Shown here: in pieces, positions 50,610 through 62,200 of the stretch
Layout of the letters: each line of letters starts with the position of its first letter
How positions within the stretch are numbered: position 1 is the stretch's first letter
From: Streptomyces sp. NBC_00568
GTDB taxonomy: Bacteria; Actinomycetota; Actinomycetes; Streptomycetales; Streptomycetaceae
NCBI RefSeq assembly: GCF_026341855.1
Contig: NZ_JAPENW010000001.1
Coordinates: 2,905,001-2,969,000, forward strand
Length of the DNA stretch: 64,000 nucleotides
Direction of reading: 5' to 3'
Notes under the pieces: model-generated
What the model was told of the DNA's origin: nothing
Databases searched by the model: none
The model's input: the letters and a program-made list of their open reading frames with translations, nothing else
Made by a program: the position numbers and the translations under genes

Positions 50610-51569
50610 ATGCGCCCATTTGCAGTCAACCCGCTCGCGGACAGCCTCCGGGAGGCCTTGCCTGAAGAGGTGTCCCCTCGTGTCCGGAGCGCTCTGTCGA
50701 CCGTGCTGATCGGCCTCGCCTGCCTGCTCGCGCCGCTCGGCGCGCTGTCGACCTGGGCGATGTACGGGCTCGGCGATTCCGCGCGGTACGAGGCCACCAT
50801 GGCGCCGCTCGCCGCCGACGCCGACGTACGGGACGCGATCGCGGCCGGCGTCACCGACGGCATCCTGCGCGAAGTCCACGTACGGCCAAGGCTCCAGGGG
50901 CCGGTGAACCATTTCGTGCGGGACGCGGTGCGCTCGTTCACCGAGACCGAGGCGTACCGCACGGCGTGGGAGGCCGCCAACCTGGCCGCGCACGAAGCCG
51001 TGATGCGGGCGCTGCGCGAGGACCGCGAGGGTGCGGTGACCGTCGACCTCGCGCCCGTCACCGAGCGGGTCAAACGCCGACTCGCCGACGACCACATGCC
51101 GTTGGCCGGCCGCATCCCCGTCGAGCACACCGAGATCACCGTGCTCGAGGCCGAGGACATGGCCCGTCTCCGGAAGGGGTTCCACGTGCTCGAAGTCGCC
51201 GGTTTCTGGCTGCCGGTGGCGTCGGTCGTCTTCGCGGCGGCCGGGATCGTCGTCGCCGTGTGCCGCCGCCGGGCGGTCCTCGCGACGGGCCTCGGCACCG
51301 CGCTGGGCGCCACGCTGCTCGGCGTCGCGATCACCGTGGGCCGCAGGCTCACCCTCGACGACCTGCCTCCCGACGTGTCCCGCACGGCCGCGGGAGCGGT
51401 GTACGACGCCCTGACCGAGACCCTCCGCTTCGTCTGCTGGCTGCTGCTGGCCATGGGTCTGACGGTGACTCTGACCGCCGTACTCGTCGGCGTCTTCACG
51501 CGCCACCGGCAGGCGGCCAGGGCGACCCGGCCGGCTCCCGCGGAGCAGTCGACACAGGTCGGCGTCTGA
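50610..51569 (+). CDS. Membrane protein of the 'integral membrane protein' type
   Basis: 319 residues if ATG 50610 is used; there is no clear ribosome site, and GTG 50670 is an alternative. A first membrane helix (about 30-52), a long outer domain (about 55-185) rich in charged helices with VDLAPVTERVKRRL and ITVLEAEDM, then three helices at the end. No function known. Confidence 0.7.
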   Translation: MRPFAVNPLADSLREALPEEVSPRVRSALSTVLIGLACLLAPLGALSTWAMYGLGDSARYEATMAPLAADADVRDAIAAGVTDGILREVHVRPRLQGPVNHFVRDAVRSFTETEAYRTAWEAANLAAHEAVMRALREDREGAVTVDLAPVTERVKRRLADDHMPLAGRIPVEHTEITVLEAEDMARLRKGFHVLEVAGFWLPVASVVFAAAGIVVAVCRRRAVLATGLGTALGATLLGVAITVGRRLTLDDLPPDVSRTAAGAVYDALTETLRFVCWLLLAMGLTVTLTAVLVGVFTRHRQAARATRPAPAEQSTQVGV

Positions 51570-51709
51570 CCCTGCCCGAGCGGACGGACGTCCGGCCCGC
51601 ACCGGGGGCGCCCGGGGCCCGGACATCGCAGCGGGCAACCCTCCACCACCGCACCCCGTCTTCGGGGGAGGATTCGGACACCTCACCCGGACGAACGGAA
51701 GGCGGGGAG

Positions 51710-52720
51710 TTGGACACTGCGGCGGCGGAGTGGACGGGCGCGGAGGATCCGGCGTACCGGGAGCGGCGGGGTGGCCGGACCTTCGGGGTCTGGGTGGCCG
51801 GTCTGCTGCTGGCCGGGGTGAGCGTCGTCGTCGGATGCCGGGCGGCCGACACCGACGGGATCACACCCGTACCTCAACTGCTGGCGTTCCTGCCGTGGTT
51901 GCTCGTACCGACCGGTCTCGCCCTGCTGCTCGCCCTGCTCGCGCGCTGGCGGACGGGTCTGGTGTGGGGGGTCGCCCTCCTGGGGTTCGTCGCCTGGTTC
52001 ATCGAGCCCTACGGCAGTGCCACCGAACCCGGCGGGAGTCCGCTCGCCGGGCTGCGGGTCATGACCTCCAACGTGGAGTTCGGGCGGGGGACCGGTTCAC
52101 TGATCGAGGCCGTCCGGCGGCGCGGGCCCGACATCCTGTTCGTCGAGGAGTGCGACTACGGGTGTTCGCGGGCGCTGCAGGACGCCTTCGGGGGCGGCGA
52201 AGGCGTGTATCCGTACCGGGAGGCCGTCGAGGGGGCCGGGGCCGACGGATCCGTCGTCATGAGCCGGTTCCCGCTGAAGGGCGCCGACGGTGTGCGCGGA
52301 ACCATGGGCATGCCGGGCGCCGTCGCCGACGTGCGGGGCCACGCCGTCCGGCTGCAGCTCGCCCACCCGATGCCCCCGCTCCCGGGCCAGATCGGTGTCT
52401 GGCGGCGCGAACTGGGCGAACTGCGCGACTACGCGGCGCGGTCCCGTGAACCCACCGTCCTCGCCGGGGACTTCAACGCCTCCCAGGACCACGCCGTCTT
52501 CCGCCGCATCCTCGACACCGGACTGCGCGACAGCGCCCGGCTCGCGGGCTCCCCGCGGACCCCGAGCTGGCCGGCCAGGACCACACCGGCGTTCGGCGCG
52601 CAGATCGACCACGTCCTCGTCTCGGCCGACTTCTCCGCGGACCGGGCCGCCTTCCTGCGGATCGGCGGCAGCGACCACCGCGCCCTCGTCGTCGACCTCA
52701 CCCTCCACCAGCGGGACTGA
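51710..52720 (+). CDS. Membrane-anchored endonuclease/exonuclease/phosphatase-family hydrolase
   Basis: 336 residues. Three N-terminal membrane helices (about 20-105) then the EEP fold: RVMTSNVEFGRG, FVEECDYG, LAGDFNAS, IDHVLVS and GSDHRALVVDL provide the metal and catalytic residues. The start is TTG 51710 with GGAG directly before, which is uncertain. Acts outside the cell on a phosphodiester, perhaps DNA or lipid. Confidence 0.85.
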   Translation: MDTAAAEWTGAEDPAYRERRGGRTFGVWVAGLLLAGVSVVVGCRAADTDGITPVPQLLAFLPWLLVPTGLALLLALLARWRTGLVWGVALLGFVAWFIEPYGSATEPGGSPLAGLRVMTSNVEFGRGTGSLIEAVRRRGPDILFVEECDYGCSRALQDAFGGGEGVYPYREAVEGAGADGSVVMSRFPLKGADGVRGTMGMPGAVADVRGHAVRLQLAHPMPPLPGQIGVWRRELGELRDYAARSREPTVLAGDFNASQDHAVFRRILDTGLRDSARLAGSPRTPSWPARTTPAFGAQIDHVLVSADFSADRAAFLRIGGSDHRALVVDLTLHQRD

Positions 52721-52758
52721 GCCGGGAGCCGCCTTCCGGACACCCCCATACTTGGGAC

Positions 52759-54693
52759 ATGTCCCGCGAGTTCCCCATCGGCCTCACCCCTCCCGACTGG
52801 CTGGTCAGGAACCTCCAACCGCAGCGGGCACCCGTCAACCGGCCCGCCGCCGTACGCGCCGCCGTCGCCCTGTCGCTCCCCCTCGCCATCGGCCTCGCCT
52901 ACGGCCGTCCCGCGTACGGCGCCCTCGCCTCCATGGGCGCGCTGTCCGGAGTCATCGGCGACACCGCGGACGCGTACCGCATGCGGATCTTCAACATCGC
53001 CGTCCCGCAGTTCTTCGGCGCGATCGGCGTCACCATCGGCGCCCTGACCTTCGGGCACGGCTGGGTCGCCGTCGCCGCGGTGACCGGGGTCGCCCTGGTC
53101 TCCGGGATGATCTCCTCGATCGGCGCCGTCGCCTCCGTCACCGGACTGCTGCTGCTCCTCAACTGCGTGATCGGCGCCGGACTTCCGCTGCCCGGCGCCT
53201 GGTGGCTCGCCCCGGTCCTGATGTCCGGCGGCGGGCTCCTCGTCCTCGCGCTGGCCCTGCTCGCCTGGCCGCTGCGCTCGGGGGTGCCGGAACGGTCCGC
53301 CGTCGCCGACACCTACCGCAAGGTCGCCGACCTGCTCGCCGCGAGCGGCACCGACGCCTACGAGGACCTCCGCGTCGCCGTCACCCAGTCCCTCAACCAG
53401 GCGTACGACCTCGTCCTCGCCCGGCGCGCCTTCCACCACGGCCGCAGCACCGACCTCGTCCGGCTGCTCGCCCAGCTCAACGCCGTCACCCCGGTCGTGG
53501 AGGCCGCCCCCGCGGCCCACCAGCGGGGCGCGCCGCTGCCCGCCGAGATCCCCGCCGCCGTCCGCCGGCTCGCCGAGGCCGTCGAGACCGGCGGCACCGG
53601 CCCCCTGGAACTGCGCCTGCCCACCCCGGTCGACGAGACCTCGCGTGCCGTCGACCACGCCCTGCGGCACGCCTCCGGCGTCGTCACGGACCGGTCCCCC
53701 GACGCGCGCGCCCTCGACGACCGCCTCGGCAGGCCCGCCCCGCTCCGCGTCCGCGCCGCCCGCGCCGGCCGCAACGTCCTGTTGTCCCCGGCCTCCTGGC
53801 GCTACGGCACCCGCCTCGCCCTGTGCATCGGCCTCGGCCAGGTGCTGGTCTCGACCGTCGCGGTGCCGCGCTCCTACTGGGTCGCGCTCACCATCACGTT
53901 CGTCATGAAGCCCGACTACGGCTCCGTCTTCTCCCGGGCGCTGCTGCGCGCGATCGGCACGGTCGCCGGGCTGGTGGTCGCGGCGGCCGTGCTGACCGTG
54001 GTGCCGCGCGGCTGGTGGGACGTGCCCGTGATGATGCTGCTCGCCCCGCTCATCCCGGTCCTGACCCCTCGCGGCTACGGCTATCAGACCGCCGCCATCA
54101 CCCCGGTGATCCTGCTGCTGTCCGACAACCTCAACCACCAGGGCACCGGGCTCATCGTGCCCCGCCTCGTCGACTCCCTCATCGGCTGCGCGATCGCCCT
54201 GGTGGCCGGGTACCTCCTCTGGCCGGAGAGCTGGCACGCCCGGGTCGGCGACCGGCTCGCGGACGCGGTCGCCGACACCGCCGGCTATGTCGAGCTGGCC
54301 TTCGGGGACACCGCCGAACCAGCGGCCCGCGCCCGCAGCCGGCGCCGTCTGTACCGGGACCTCTCCTCCATCCGTACGGAGTTCCAGCGCGCCCTGACCG
54401 AACCGCCGCCGAACGGGCGCCGGGCCGCCGCCTGGATGCCGCTCGTCGTCGCCGTCGAACGGATCGTGGACGCGACGACCGCCGCGCGGGTCCACGTGAA
54501 ACAGGGCGCGGCCGAGCCGTCGTCGGTCGAGATCTCCACCGTCGCGCTCCAGCTGCGGGAGCTGTCCGAGGGACTGCGCGAGACGGACGTGCTCGTCGCC
54601 GTCCGCACCGACCTCACCGGCCCTTCGGGCAGCGTGCTCGAACCGGTACGGCAGGAGGTCGCGGCGGCCAGGGCGATCGCCTCACCGCACTGA
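52759..54693 (+). CDS. FUSC-family membrane protein
   Basis: 644 residues with two six-helix blocks separated by a soluble region, as in aromatic acid exporters of the FUSC type (LSLPLAIGLAYGRPAYGALA; YWVALTITFVMKPDYGSVFS). CATACT lies 6 nt before the ATG, suggesting a leaderless mRNA. Convergent pieces are absent; it follows the EEP gene by 38 nt on the same strand. Confidence 0.85.
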   Translation: MSREFPIGLTPPDWLVRNLQPQRAPVNRPAAVRAAVALSLPLAIGLAYGRPAYGALASMGALSGVIGDTADAYRMRIFNIAVPQFFGAIGVTIGALTFGHGWVAVAAVTGVALVSGMISSIGAVASVTGLLLLLNCVIGAGLPLPGAWWLAPVLMSGGGLLVLALALLAWPLRSGVPERSAVADTYRKVADLLAASGTDAYEDLRVAVTQSLNQAYDLVLARRAFHHGRSTDLVRLLAQLNAVTPVVEAAPAAHQRGAPLPAEIPAAVRRLAEAVETGGTGPLELRLPTPVDETSRAVDHALRHASGVVTDRSPDARALDDRLGRPAPLRVRAARAGRNVLLSPASWRYGTRLALCIGLGQVLVSTVAVPRSYWVALTITFVMKPDYGSVFSRALLRAIGTVAGLVVAAAVLTVVPRGWWDVPVMMLLAPLIPVLTPRGYGYQTAAITPVILLLSDNLNHQGTGLIVPRLVDSLIGCAIALVAGYLLWPESWHARVGDRLADAVADTAGYVELAFGDTAEPAARARSRRRLYRDLSSIRTEFQRALTEPPPNGRRAAAWMPLVVAVERIVDATTAARVHVKQGAAEPSSVEISTVALQLRELSEGLRETDVLVAVRTDLTGPSGSVLEPVRQEVAAARAIASPH

Positions 54694-54938
54694 CGCGCTT
54701 TACCTTCCCCTTGCGATCCCTTCACACAAGCGTGACACCAGGGAGAGCGCGCGGCGGAACGCAGAATTCCGACAAATCCCCGTGATAGGAAAGTGAACCC
54801 CTGGGCGCCGTAAGGGGGTTGACCTGACCGTCGTCCGGTGTGCCGCCCCTGCCGAAGATCACCTTCTGTGGCCGCTAACCTTACGTGTCCGTCCTGGCCA
54901 GGGATTGACGGGATCAACTCACGCGAAGGGTTGCGCAC
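54694..54938. promoter_or_regulatory. Leader region of the vWA gene
   Basis: Contains a hairpin AACCCC...GGGGTT near 54797-54820 and no gene. AT-richer than surroundings, so a promoter is likely, but no hexamers are convincing. Confidence 0.35.
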
Positions 54939-56591
54939 ATGGGCATTCTCACTCTCCTGCGGAATGCGTTCGGCCGCTCACGCAAGGGTCGTGACGCCGA
55001 CGTGGAGACCTCGCGAGAGGCAACGTCGACTCCGACGGTCCCGGCTCCCGCCACGGAGCCGGCGCCGTCCCCGGAGGCCGAGCCGGCCTCCGCCCGGGTG
55101 ACGGAGGCCGAGCCGAAGATTCCGGCTCCCGCCTCCGAGCCCGAGCCCTCCGTGGTCGACGAGCTGGTTTCGGCCGCCTTCGACAACGTGACGGTGCCGA
55201 AGCAGACCTCGTCCCCCGCTTCGGAGGGGACCCCCACGGCAGAACAGCCGACGGAAGAGACCCCGGAAACGCCCACAGAGGCAAAGCCGGAACCGGCGCC
55301 GGCAGCAGAGCCGACGGCCGAGACCGAGACCGAGCCGGTCACCGAGCCCGAGGCGGAGCCGGCCGCCGAGGCTGAGCCGGTTGCTGAGCCCGTCGCCGAG
55401 GCTGAGCCCGTTGCTGAGGCTGAGCCGGTCGCCGAGGCGGAGGCCGAGCCCGCCGCCGAGGCGGAGCCGGTCGCCGAGGAGGCCGAGCCCGTCGCCGAGG
55501 CTGAGCCGACGGTCGAGCCCGAGGTCGCCGCGGTCGAGGCGGAAGCGGTCGTAGAGGCCGAGCCCGTTGCCGAGCCTGTCGCTGAGACGGAAGCCGAGCC
55601 GGTCGTAGAGACCGAGCCGGAGCCCGTGGCCGAGGCGGAGCCGGTCGTCGAGCCCGTTGCCGTGGTCGAGCCCGAGGCGGAGCCCGTCGTCGCCGAGGAG
55701 GTCACGCCCGTGGCCGCGCAGGTGGACGAGCCCGCGGCCGCCGACGGCGGCGAGGCCCCACAGGTGGCACCCGCAGCCGAGGTCGAAGGCAGCACGGGTG
55801 GTGCGGGTGGGAACGAGGACGCCGAAGGCGAAGCCGAGGCTGGGGCCGAAGGCGAAGCCGAGGCTGGGGCCGAAGGCGAAGCCGAGGCGGAGGTCGAGGC
55901 CGACGCCGAGGCGGAGGCGACCCCGGGTGTCTCCGCCGTCCCGCTGACGCGGGTCAAGTCCGAGGCCCCGGCCCTGGTCACGGCGTACAACGAAGCGGGT
56001 ACCGCGCTCCAGAAGCGGGACCTCACCGGCACACGCGCCAAGATCTACCTCGTCCTCGACCGCTCCGCGTCCATGCGCGCGTACTACAAGGACGGCTCCG
56101 CCCAGGCCCTCGGCGAGCAGGCCCTGGCCCTCGCCGCCCACCTGGACCCGAACGCGACCGTCCACGTCGTCTTCTTCTCCACGGAGCTGGACGGCACCGG
56201 CGCTCTCACGCTCACCGAGCACGAGAACAAGGTCGACGAGCTGCACGCCGGCCTCGGCCGCATGGGCCGTACGAGCTACCACGCGGCGGTGGAGGAAGTC
56301 GTCACCCACTACCAGAAGTCGGACACCACCGACCCGGCCCTGGTGATCTTCCAGACGGACGGCGCCCCCGACGCAAAGACCCCCGCCACCCAGTCCCTCA
56401 CCGACGCGGCGAAGGACCACCCGGGCGTCTTCTTCTCGTTCGTCGCCTTCGGCGAGCACGACAACAAGGCCTTCGACTACCTCCGTCGGCTGAAGACCGG
56501 GAACACGGCCTTCTTCCACGCGGGCCCGGCCCCGCGCGAACTGACGGACGTCGAGGTCTACGACGGCGTTCTGGAGAACTGGCGCCCGTAA
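54939..56591 (+). CDS. vWA-domain protein with long Glu/Ala-rich repeat region
   Basis: 550 residues. It begins [18 protein letters not shown], followed by about 330 residues of imperfect [11 protein letters not shown] and AEGEAEAG repeats, strongly acidic and probably extended. The C-terminal about 200 residues are a von Willebrand factor A domain with MIDAS DRSAS (VLDRSASM) and TDGAP, as in the tellurium-resistance (Ter) family proteins. Cytoplasmic. A 16-bp hairpin follows. Confidence 0.85.
   Translation: MGILTLLRNAFGRSRKGRDADVETSREATSTPTVPAPATEPAPSPEAEPASARVTEAEPKIPAPASEPEPSVVDELVSAAFDNVTVPKQTSSPASEGTPTAEQPTEETPETPTEAKPEPAPAAEPTAETETEPVTEPEAEPAAEAEPVAEPVAEAEPVAEAEPVAEAEAEPAAEAEPVAEEAEPVAEAEPTVEPEVAAVEAEAVVEAEPVAEPVAETEAEPVVETEPEPVAEAEPVVEPVAVVEPEAEPVVAEEVTPVAAQVDEPAAADGGEAPQVAPAAEVEGSTGGAGGNEDAEGEAEAGAEGEAEAGAEGEAEAEVEADAEAEATPGVSAVPLTRVKSEAPALVTAYNEAGTALQKRDLTGTRAKIYLVLDRSASMRAYYKDGSAQALGEQALALAAHLDPNATVHVVFFSTELDGTGALTLTEHENKVDELHAGLGRMGRTSYHAAVEEVVTHYQKSDTTDPALVIFQTDGAPDAKTPATQSLTDAAKDHPGVFFSFVAFGEHDNKAFDYLRRLKTGNTAFFHAGPAPRELTDVEVYDGVLENWRP
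55250..55920. repeat. GCCGAG-rich coding repeats
   Basis: GAGGCGGAGCC / GCCGAGGCTGAGCC units in frame, coding Glu/Ala/Pro/Val. The last part has two perfect 24-bp units GGCGAAGCCGAGGCTGGGGC. Confidence 0.85.
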
Positions 56592-56619
56592 CCCCGTACG
56601 ACCCGCACCTCGCACCACC

Positions 56620-56663
56620 GGGCCGCCCGCTTCCCACCCCTTAAAACGGGAAGCGGGCGGCCC
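56620..56663 (+). terminator. 16-bp hairpin between the vWA gene and metG
   Basis: GGGCCGCCCGCTTCCC and complement with a 12-nt loop CACCCCTTAAAAC region. Just upstream of a TACGAT -10 candidate for metG. Confidence 0.8.
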
Positions 56664-56763
56664 ACCCATGTCGGCTACGATTTCAAGGTTCACCGACGAC
56701 GACCCGCCGACAGCGAAACCGACGCGATCGTCGCCCCACGTAGCGACTTGGGAGCAGCCCGCG

Positions 56764-58488
56764 ATGGCTCGACACCTCATCACCAGCGCCCTTCCGTACA
56801 TCAACGGGATCAAGCACCTGGGCAACATGGTGGGGTCCATGCTCCCGGCGGACGTGTACTCCCGGTACCTCCGCCAGCGCGGCCACGACGTCCTGTACAT
56901 CTGCGCGACGGACGAGCACGGCACCCCCGCCGAGCTGGCGGCCAAGGAGCGCGGCCTGCCGGTCGACGAGTTCTGCGCGCAGGCGCACGACGCGCAAAAG
57001 GCCGTGTACGACGGCTTCGAGCTGGCCTTCGACTACTTCGGCCGCAGCTCCAGCCCGGAGAACCGTGAGATCACCCAGCACTTCGCGCGCCGCCTGAACG
57101 AGAACGGCTTCATCGAGGAGCGCGCGATCCGCCAGGTGTACTCGCCCACCGACGGCCGTTTCCTGCCGGACCGCTATGTAGAGGGCACGTGCCCGCACTG
57201 CGGTTACGACAAGGCCCGCGGCGACCAGTGCGAGAACTGCACGCGTGTGCTCGACCCCACGGACCTGATCAACCCGCGTTCGGCGATCTCCGGCTCGACG
57301 GACCTGGAGGTCCGCGAGACGAAGCACCTCTTCCTCCTCCAGTCGAAGCTCCAGCACGAGGTCGAGGAGTGGGTGGCCCGCCACGAGTCCGAGTGGCCGC
57401 AGCTCGCCTCCTCCATCGCCCGCAAGTGGCTGACCGAGGGCCTGCACGACCGCGCGATCACCCGCGACCTGGACTGGGGCGTCCCGGTCCCGTCCGACAC
57501 GTGGCCGGAGCTGGCCGCCGAGGGCAAGGTCTTCTACGTCTGGTTCGACGCCCCGATCGAGTACATCGGCGCAACGAAGGAGTGGTCCGACCAGGACACG
57601 GAGAACCGCGACTGGAAGTCCTGGTGGTACGACGCGGACTCCGGCGAGAACCCGGTCCGCTACACGCAGTTCATGGCGAAGGACAACGTGCCCTTCCACA
57701 CCGTCATGTTCCCGGCCACCGAGCTGGGCGTGCGTGAGCCGTGGAAGAAGGTCGACTACGTCAAGGCCTTCAACTGGCTGACGTACTACGGCGGGAAGTT
57801 CTCCACGTCCCAGAAGCGCGGCGTCTTCACGGACCACGCCCTGGACATCCTGCCCGCCGACTACTGGCGCTACTTCCTCATCGCCAACGCCCCCGAGTCG
57901 GACGACTCGTCGTTCACCTGGGAGCACTTCACGGCCACGGTCAACAAGGACCTGGCCGACACCCTCGGCAACTTCGTCAACCGCGTCCTGTCCTTCTCCA
58001 AGAAGCGCTTCGGCGAGGAGGTCCCGGCGGGCTCGGAGGCCGGCGAGGCCGAGGCGAAGCTGGGCGAGGAGATCGCGGGCCTGCTCGCGGAGTACGAGAC
58101 CCAGATGGAGGCCCTCCAGTTCCGCAAGGCGGCCGCCGCGCTGCGCGCCCTGTGGTCGGCGGGCAACTCCTACCTGGAGGAGAAGGCTCCCTGGCTGGAG
58201 ATCAAGACCAGCCCCGAGGGCGCGGCACTGACGCTCCGTACGGCGATGAACCTGATCCACCTGTACTCGGTGGTCTCGGAACCCTTCATCCCGGCGTCCG
58301 CCCGCGCGATGCGTTCGGCGTTCGCTCTCGCGGACGACTCGGCGACCTGGGTGACGCCGGACGAGGCCCGCGCCCTGTCCTTCCTTCCCTCCGGCACCCC
58401 CTTCACCGTTCCCCCGGTCCTCTTCGCCAAGATCACGGACGAGGACCTGGAGTCGTACAAGGAGCGCTTCGGCGGCTCGCCCGAGTAA
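56764..58488 (+). CDS. metG: Methionyl-tRNA synthetase
   Basis: 574 residues, charges tRNA-Met. HIGH-type [12 protein letters not shown], zinc knuckle CPHCG...CENC (about 143-158), and the KMSKS equivalent KFSTSQ. Class I fold with anticodon helical bundle; it lacks the C-terminal EMAP dimer domain. ATG 56764, GGGAG about 10 nt before; promoter candidate TACGAT at 56676. Essential housekeeping gene. Confidence 0.97.
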   Translation: MARHLITSALPYINGIKHLGNMVGSMLPADVYSRYLRQRGHDVLYICATDEHGTPAELAAKERGLPVDEFCAQAHDAQKAVYDGFELAFDYFGRSSSPENREITQHFARRLNENGFIEERAIRQVYSPTDGRFLPDRYVEGTCPHCGYDKARGDQCENCTRVLDPTDLINPRSAISGSTDLEVRETKHLFLLQSKLQHEVEEWVARHESEWPQLASSIARKWLTEGLHDRAITRDLDWGVPVPSDTWPELAAEGKVFYVWFDAPIEYIGATKEWSDQDTENRDWKSWWYDADSGENPVRYTQFMAKDNVPFHTVMFPATELGVREPWKKVDYVKAFNWLTYYGGKFSTSQKRGVFTDHALDILPADYWRYFLIANAPESDDSSFTWEHFTATVNKDLADTLGNFVNRVLSFSKKRFGEEVPAGSEAGEAEAKLGEEIAGLLAEYETQMEALQFRKAAAALRALWSAGNSYLEEKAPWLEIKTSPEGAALTLRTAMNLIHLYSVVSEPFIPASARAMRSAFALADDSATWVTPDEARALSFLPSGTPFTVPPVLFAKITDEDLESYKERFGGSPE

Positions 58489-58505
58489 CGGCTGCCGCTC
58501 GACAG

Positions 58506-58538
58506 GAGCCCGGGAACGAACCAACCGTTCCCGGGCTC
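58506..58538 (+). terminator. Intrinsic terminator of metG
   Basis: GAGCCCGGGAACG / CGTTCCCGGGCTC, 7-nt loop, followed by TTTC. Confidence 0.85.
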
Positions 58539-58676
58539 TTTCGCGCGTCGGGAACGGAACTTCCTCGTCCTCTGTGCTCCCGTTTTCGGGCGGGATACAT
58601 TGCCAAGATCATGTGAAGCCGTTGGCTTCCTGGGACACGAGTGGGCAGACGAGTCCACTGAGTGGGGGGTTCATCC

Positions 58677-59042
58677 ATGGCGCTCTTCGGAAACGCGCAC
58701 ACCATCGACCCGGCTACGGCGCAGCAGGACTTCGCCCGCCTGCTGGGTCAGAACGAGCAGGTCCACGCCGCGTACCAACTGATACGTGACACCATCCTGT
58801 TCACCGACCGTCGCCTCATCCTGGTCGACAAGCAGGGCATCACCGGCAAGAAGGTGGAGTACCACTCCGTCCCGTACCGGAGCATCACCCACTTCGCGGT
58901 GGAGACCGCCGGCACCTTCGACCTCGACGCAGAGCTCAAGATCTGGGTCTCCGGCACCGCGCTTCCCATCGAGAAGACCTTCACCAAGGGCGTCGACATC
59001 TACGAGGTCCAGGCGATCCTGACCCAGTACGTGGCGAAGTAG
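58677..59042 (+). CDS. Bacterial PH-domain protein (DUF1696/bPH_1)
   Basis: 121 residues. A PH-like fold with LIRDTILFTDRRLILVDKQG and ITHFAVETAGTFDLDAELKI is that of PF08000. No membrane segment. GGGGGG precedes ATG 58677 by about 7 nt. Function of the family not settled. Confidence 0.85.
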   Translation: MALFGNAHTIDPATAQQDFARLLGQNEQVHAAYQLIRDTILFTDRRLILVDKQGITGKKVEYHSVPYRSITHFAVETAGTFDLDAELKIWVSGTALPIEKTFTKGVDIYEVQAILTQYVAK

Positions 59043-59168
59043 CCCCGCCCGCCGCAGCACCTCCGGACGCCGCCCGCCACGGGACGGCCGAACCCGGCTC
59101 ACCTGCGGCGATACCGCACCCTCCCCGCGAGGCTCCCTGTCAACCCCTGCTAGCATCCGCGCACTTGT

Positions 59169-59188
59169 GCGAGGGCGGGGGCCCTCGC
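59169..59188 (+). promoter_or_regulatory. 5' leader hairpin
   Basis: GCGAGGGC-GGGG-GCCCTCGC downstream of the TAGCAT -10 box (59151-59156) and 18 nt before GTG 59206. Confidence 0.5.
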
Positions 59189-59205
59189 GGGGAGGGACAG
59201 TTCAC

Positions 59206-62200
59206 GTGGGCAGACACGCCCCGAGACGGCGCGGCCTTGCCGCGGCCGTCTCATCCATAGCGGTCGCCGTGGCGGCCGCCACCATCGCCGTTCTGCCGCA
59301 GAACGGCGCCTCGGCGGAGCCGGCCGCACCGGCCGGGTCCACTTCCGAGATCACCCTGACCGACCCCGTCGGCACGCAACCGCGCGCCGACCGGCCGCTG
59401 GTGGCCGGCGCGAGCGGCTTCCTCCACCGGCAGACCGGGATCACCGGGCTGCTGTGGACGGACTACGCCGACGGCACCAGCACGGTCGTCCGGACCGCCG
59501 ACGGCATGTACACGCCCGCGGGTGTGTGCGCGAGCCTCGGCTCTTCGACCTGCCCCACCGCCTGGTACGGCAGCGACGCCGACCTGGTCGCGCTGCCGTC
59601 GTCCGGCTCCGTCGCCCTGTGGGACCCGGCGACCCGGACGACGTCGTCGTTCACCTCCGACGAGGGGTACCGGGGGCTGGCCGGACGGACCGTCGTCACC
59701 GAGAAGTCACTGCACGACCTCGTCGACGGCACCTGGCGCTCCCGCGCCATCACACCCGACTGGATGCGGATCACCTCGGGCGCGGTCAAGGCCGCCGACG
59801 CGCACGGCGTGCTGTTCAAGGTCGACAGCTCCCTGTACTACCTCGACCTGGCCACGGCCACCGCCACTCCGGCCTCCTCCGGTCCGTACTCGCAGCAGTA
59901 CGGCGTCCTCGACGACGACCGGATCGGCTGGTACGACTCCGCAGGCGCCGACCTGCACGTCAAACCGCGCACTGACCCGGGCGCCGACGAGCAGGTGATC
60001 GATCTGCCCTCGCCCGGTGCCCAGCTCGACGGCGCCCCGGTGCTCTCCGGCGACTGGCTGCTGCTCCCGCTGGACACCGGCACCGGCACCAGCGAGCTGC
60101 GGGCCGTCTCCCTGAAGGACGGTTCCTCACGCACCCTGGCGGCCAAGGCGGGGGCATACGTGGTCCGCGCGTCCGGCAACGCCGCCCTCGTCACCGGCGG
60201 CACCGGCGCGAGCGACTGGTGGGTGCGGCGCTTCACCGTGGCCGCGGACGGTACGCCCGGCCTGGAGCAGCTCGCCCAGATCCCGGCGACGGAGAACGCG
60301 AAGACCGGCCTGGCCCTCAGCCGCGGCGGCCTGCGCGTCGCCGAGGACGACCCGAGCGGCACCATGGACACCACCTCGCTGCGCACGCTCGCCGTGGCCG
60401 GCGGACAGCTCACCGCCTCCGCGCCCGAGGCCGGGGACAAGGTGCTCACGCGCTGCGCGTACACGGGCGTGGCCTGCTCGATGCTCTGGGGCAACCTCGG
60501 CAACAGCCCCCGGGACGCCTTCCTCGGCACCACCGGCACCGGTCTGACCGGTAAGGACCGGCTGGTCGCCATGCTGGACGGCTCCTCGGACTGGACCCTG
60601 GAGTTCGGCACCACGGGCGGCCACATCGTCGACGTCTCGGACAACTACGCGGTCTACGACTCCGGGGACACCTCCCCGATGCAGTACATCGGCGAGTTCG
60701 GCCAGGGACAGAAGCTGAAGCGGTCGGTGCGCGCCGCCGCGCTGAACGGCGCGACCCTCTGGAGCGCCTCGACGACCGGCAAGCTCACCTCGTACAGCCT
60801 GACCGAGGACAAGACCCTCGCGACGGTGACCGTTCCCGGCATGTCCTGCGTGCCGGGCGAACTCCAGGCGACGGGCCGCTGGGTGTACTGGGCGTGCGGC
60901 GACGGCTCGGCCGGCGTGTACGACACCAGGGCCGCCACCTCCCGGGCGGTGAACGGCGGCGACGTGCTGCTCGGCGACGGCTTCACCGTCCGCCACGACC
61001 GCGCCGCGGGCACCCTGGTCCTGACGGACGCGGCCACCGGCACCAGCCGTGTGCTCGCGACCGATGTCGCCGACACCGGCCTCGCCATGGACCGCCGCTT
61101 CAAGTGGACCGTGGACGAATACACGGGCCTGGTGGCCTGGACCGATCTGTACGAGCGGACGCACATCGCCAGGACCGGTGTCACGCCGTCGGCCGTCACG
61201 TCGCTCAAGACCGAGACATCGGACTACGTCTACGTCGGCTCCAGCGCGCCCTTCCACGGCTCCTGGCTGCTGTCCCGCCCGGTCACCTCCTGGTCGGTGA
61301 CCTTCACGTCCGTCCAGAGCGGTGCGCGGGGCAAGGCGACCCGCACGGTCACCGGGGGCGCGTCCACCGCCTGGGTGGCCACGGACTGGTACGGCACGAC
61401 GGTCGACAACGCCCGCTTCCCCAACGGGCAGTACACCTGGACCCTCAAGGCCACGGGCACCGGCACCGCCTCGGCGGTCACCGTCGCGACCGGCAAGGGC
61501 TTCCTGGAGGGAGGCGCGCCGGTCCGGCACGACTTCTCCAGCGCGGAAGGTCCGGACGGCCGCGGCGACCTCCTCACCTTGAACTCCTCCGGCGGTCTGA
61601 CCTTCCAGTCGGGCACCGGCAGCGGCACGTTCGGCGACAAGATCAGCGGTTCCGGCTGGGCCACCAGCATCAAGGCCGTGCCGTTCGGCGATCTCAACGG
61701 GGACCGCTGCAACGACGTCCTCGTCCGGCTGAGCAGCGGCGCCCTGCGGGCGTACAAGCCGCACTGCGGCGAGGCGGTCACTCCGAAGACGTCGTACACC
61801 ACCCTCGCGAGCAGCGGCTGGACGCAGTACGACGTGCTGACCTCGCCCGGCGACGTGAGCGGTGACGGCCGTCCGGACCTGATCGCGCGCGTCGCGTCCA
61901 GCGGGACCGTCTACCTCTACAAGGGAACGAGCACGGGCACGCTGTCCGCCCGTGTGAAGCTCTACGACAGCTGGAAGAGCTACAAGAAGATCGTCGGTGC
62001 CGGTGACCTCGACGGCGACGGCATCGGCGACCTGCTCGCGCAGGACACGTCCAACACCCTCTACCGCTACAACGGCAAGGGGGACGGAACCTTCGCCGCC
62101 CGCGTGAAGGTGTTCGGCGACTGGGGCAGCTCCTACAACGCCGTCGTCGGCGTCGGTGACATCACCGACGACGGCAGGGCCGACCTGGTCTGCCGCGACA

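Noticed and set aside
52429..54495. A 688-codon minus-strand frame across the FUSC gene
   Set aside because: Composition (His/Gly/Asp-rich low complexity) is the usual product of reading GC-rich coding DNA backwards.
54978..56945. Long minus-strand frame opposite the vWA gene (Gly/Leu/Arg repeats)
   Set aside because: Mirror of the Glu/Ala repeat region; no independent evidence.
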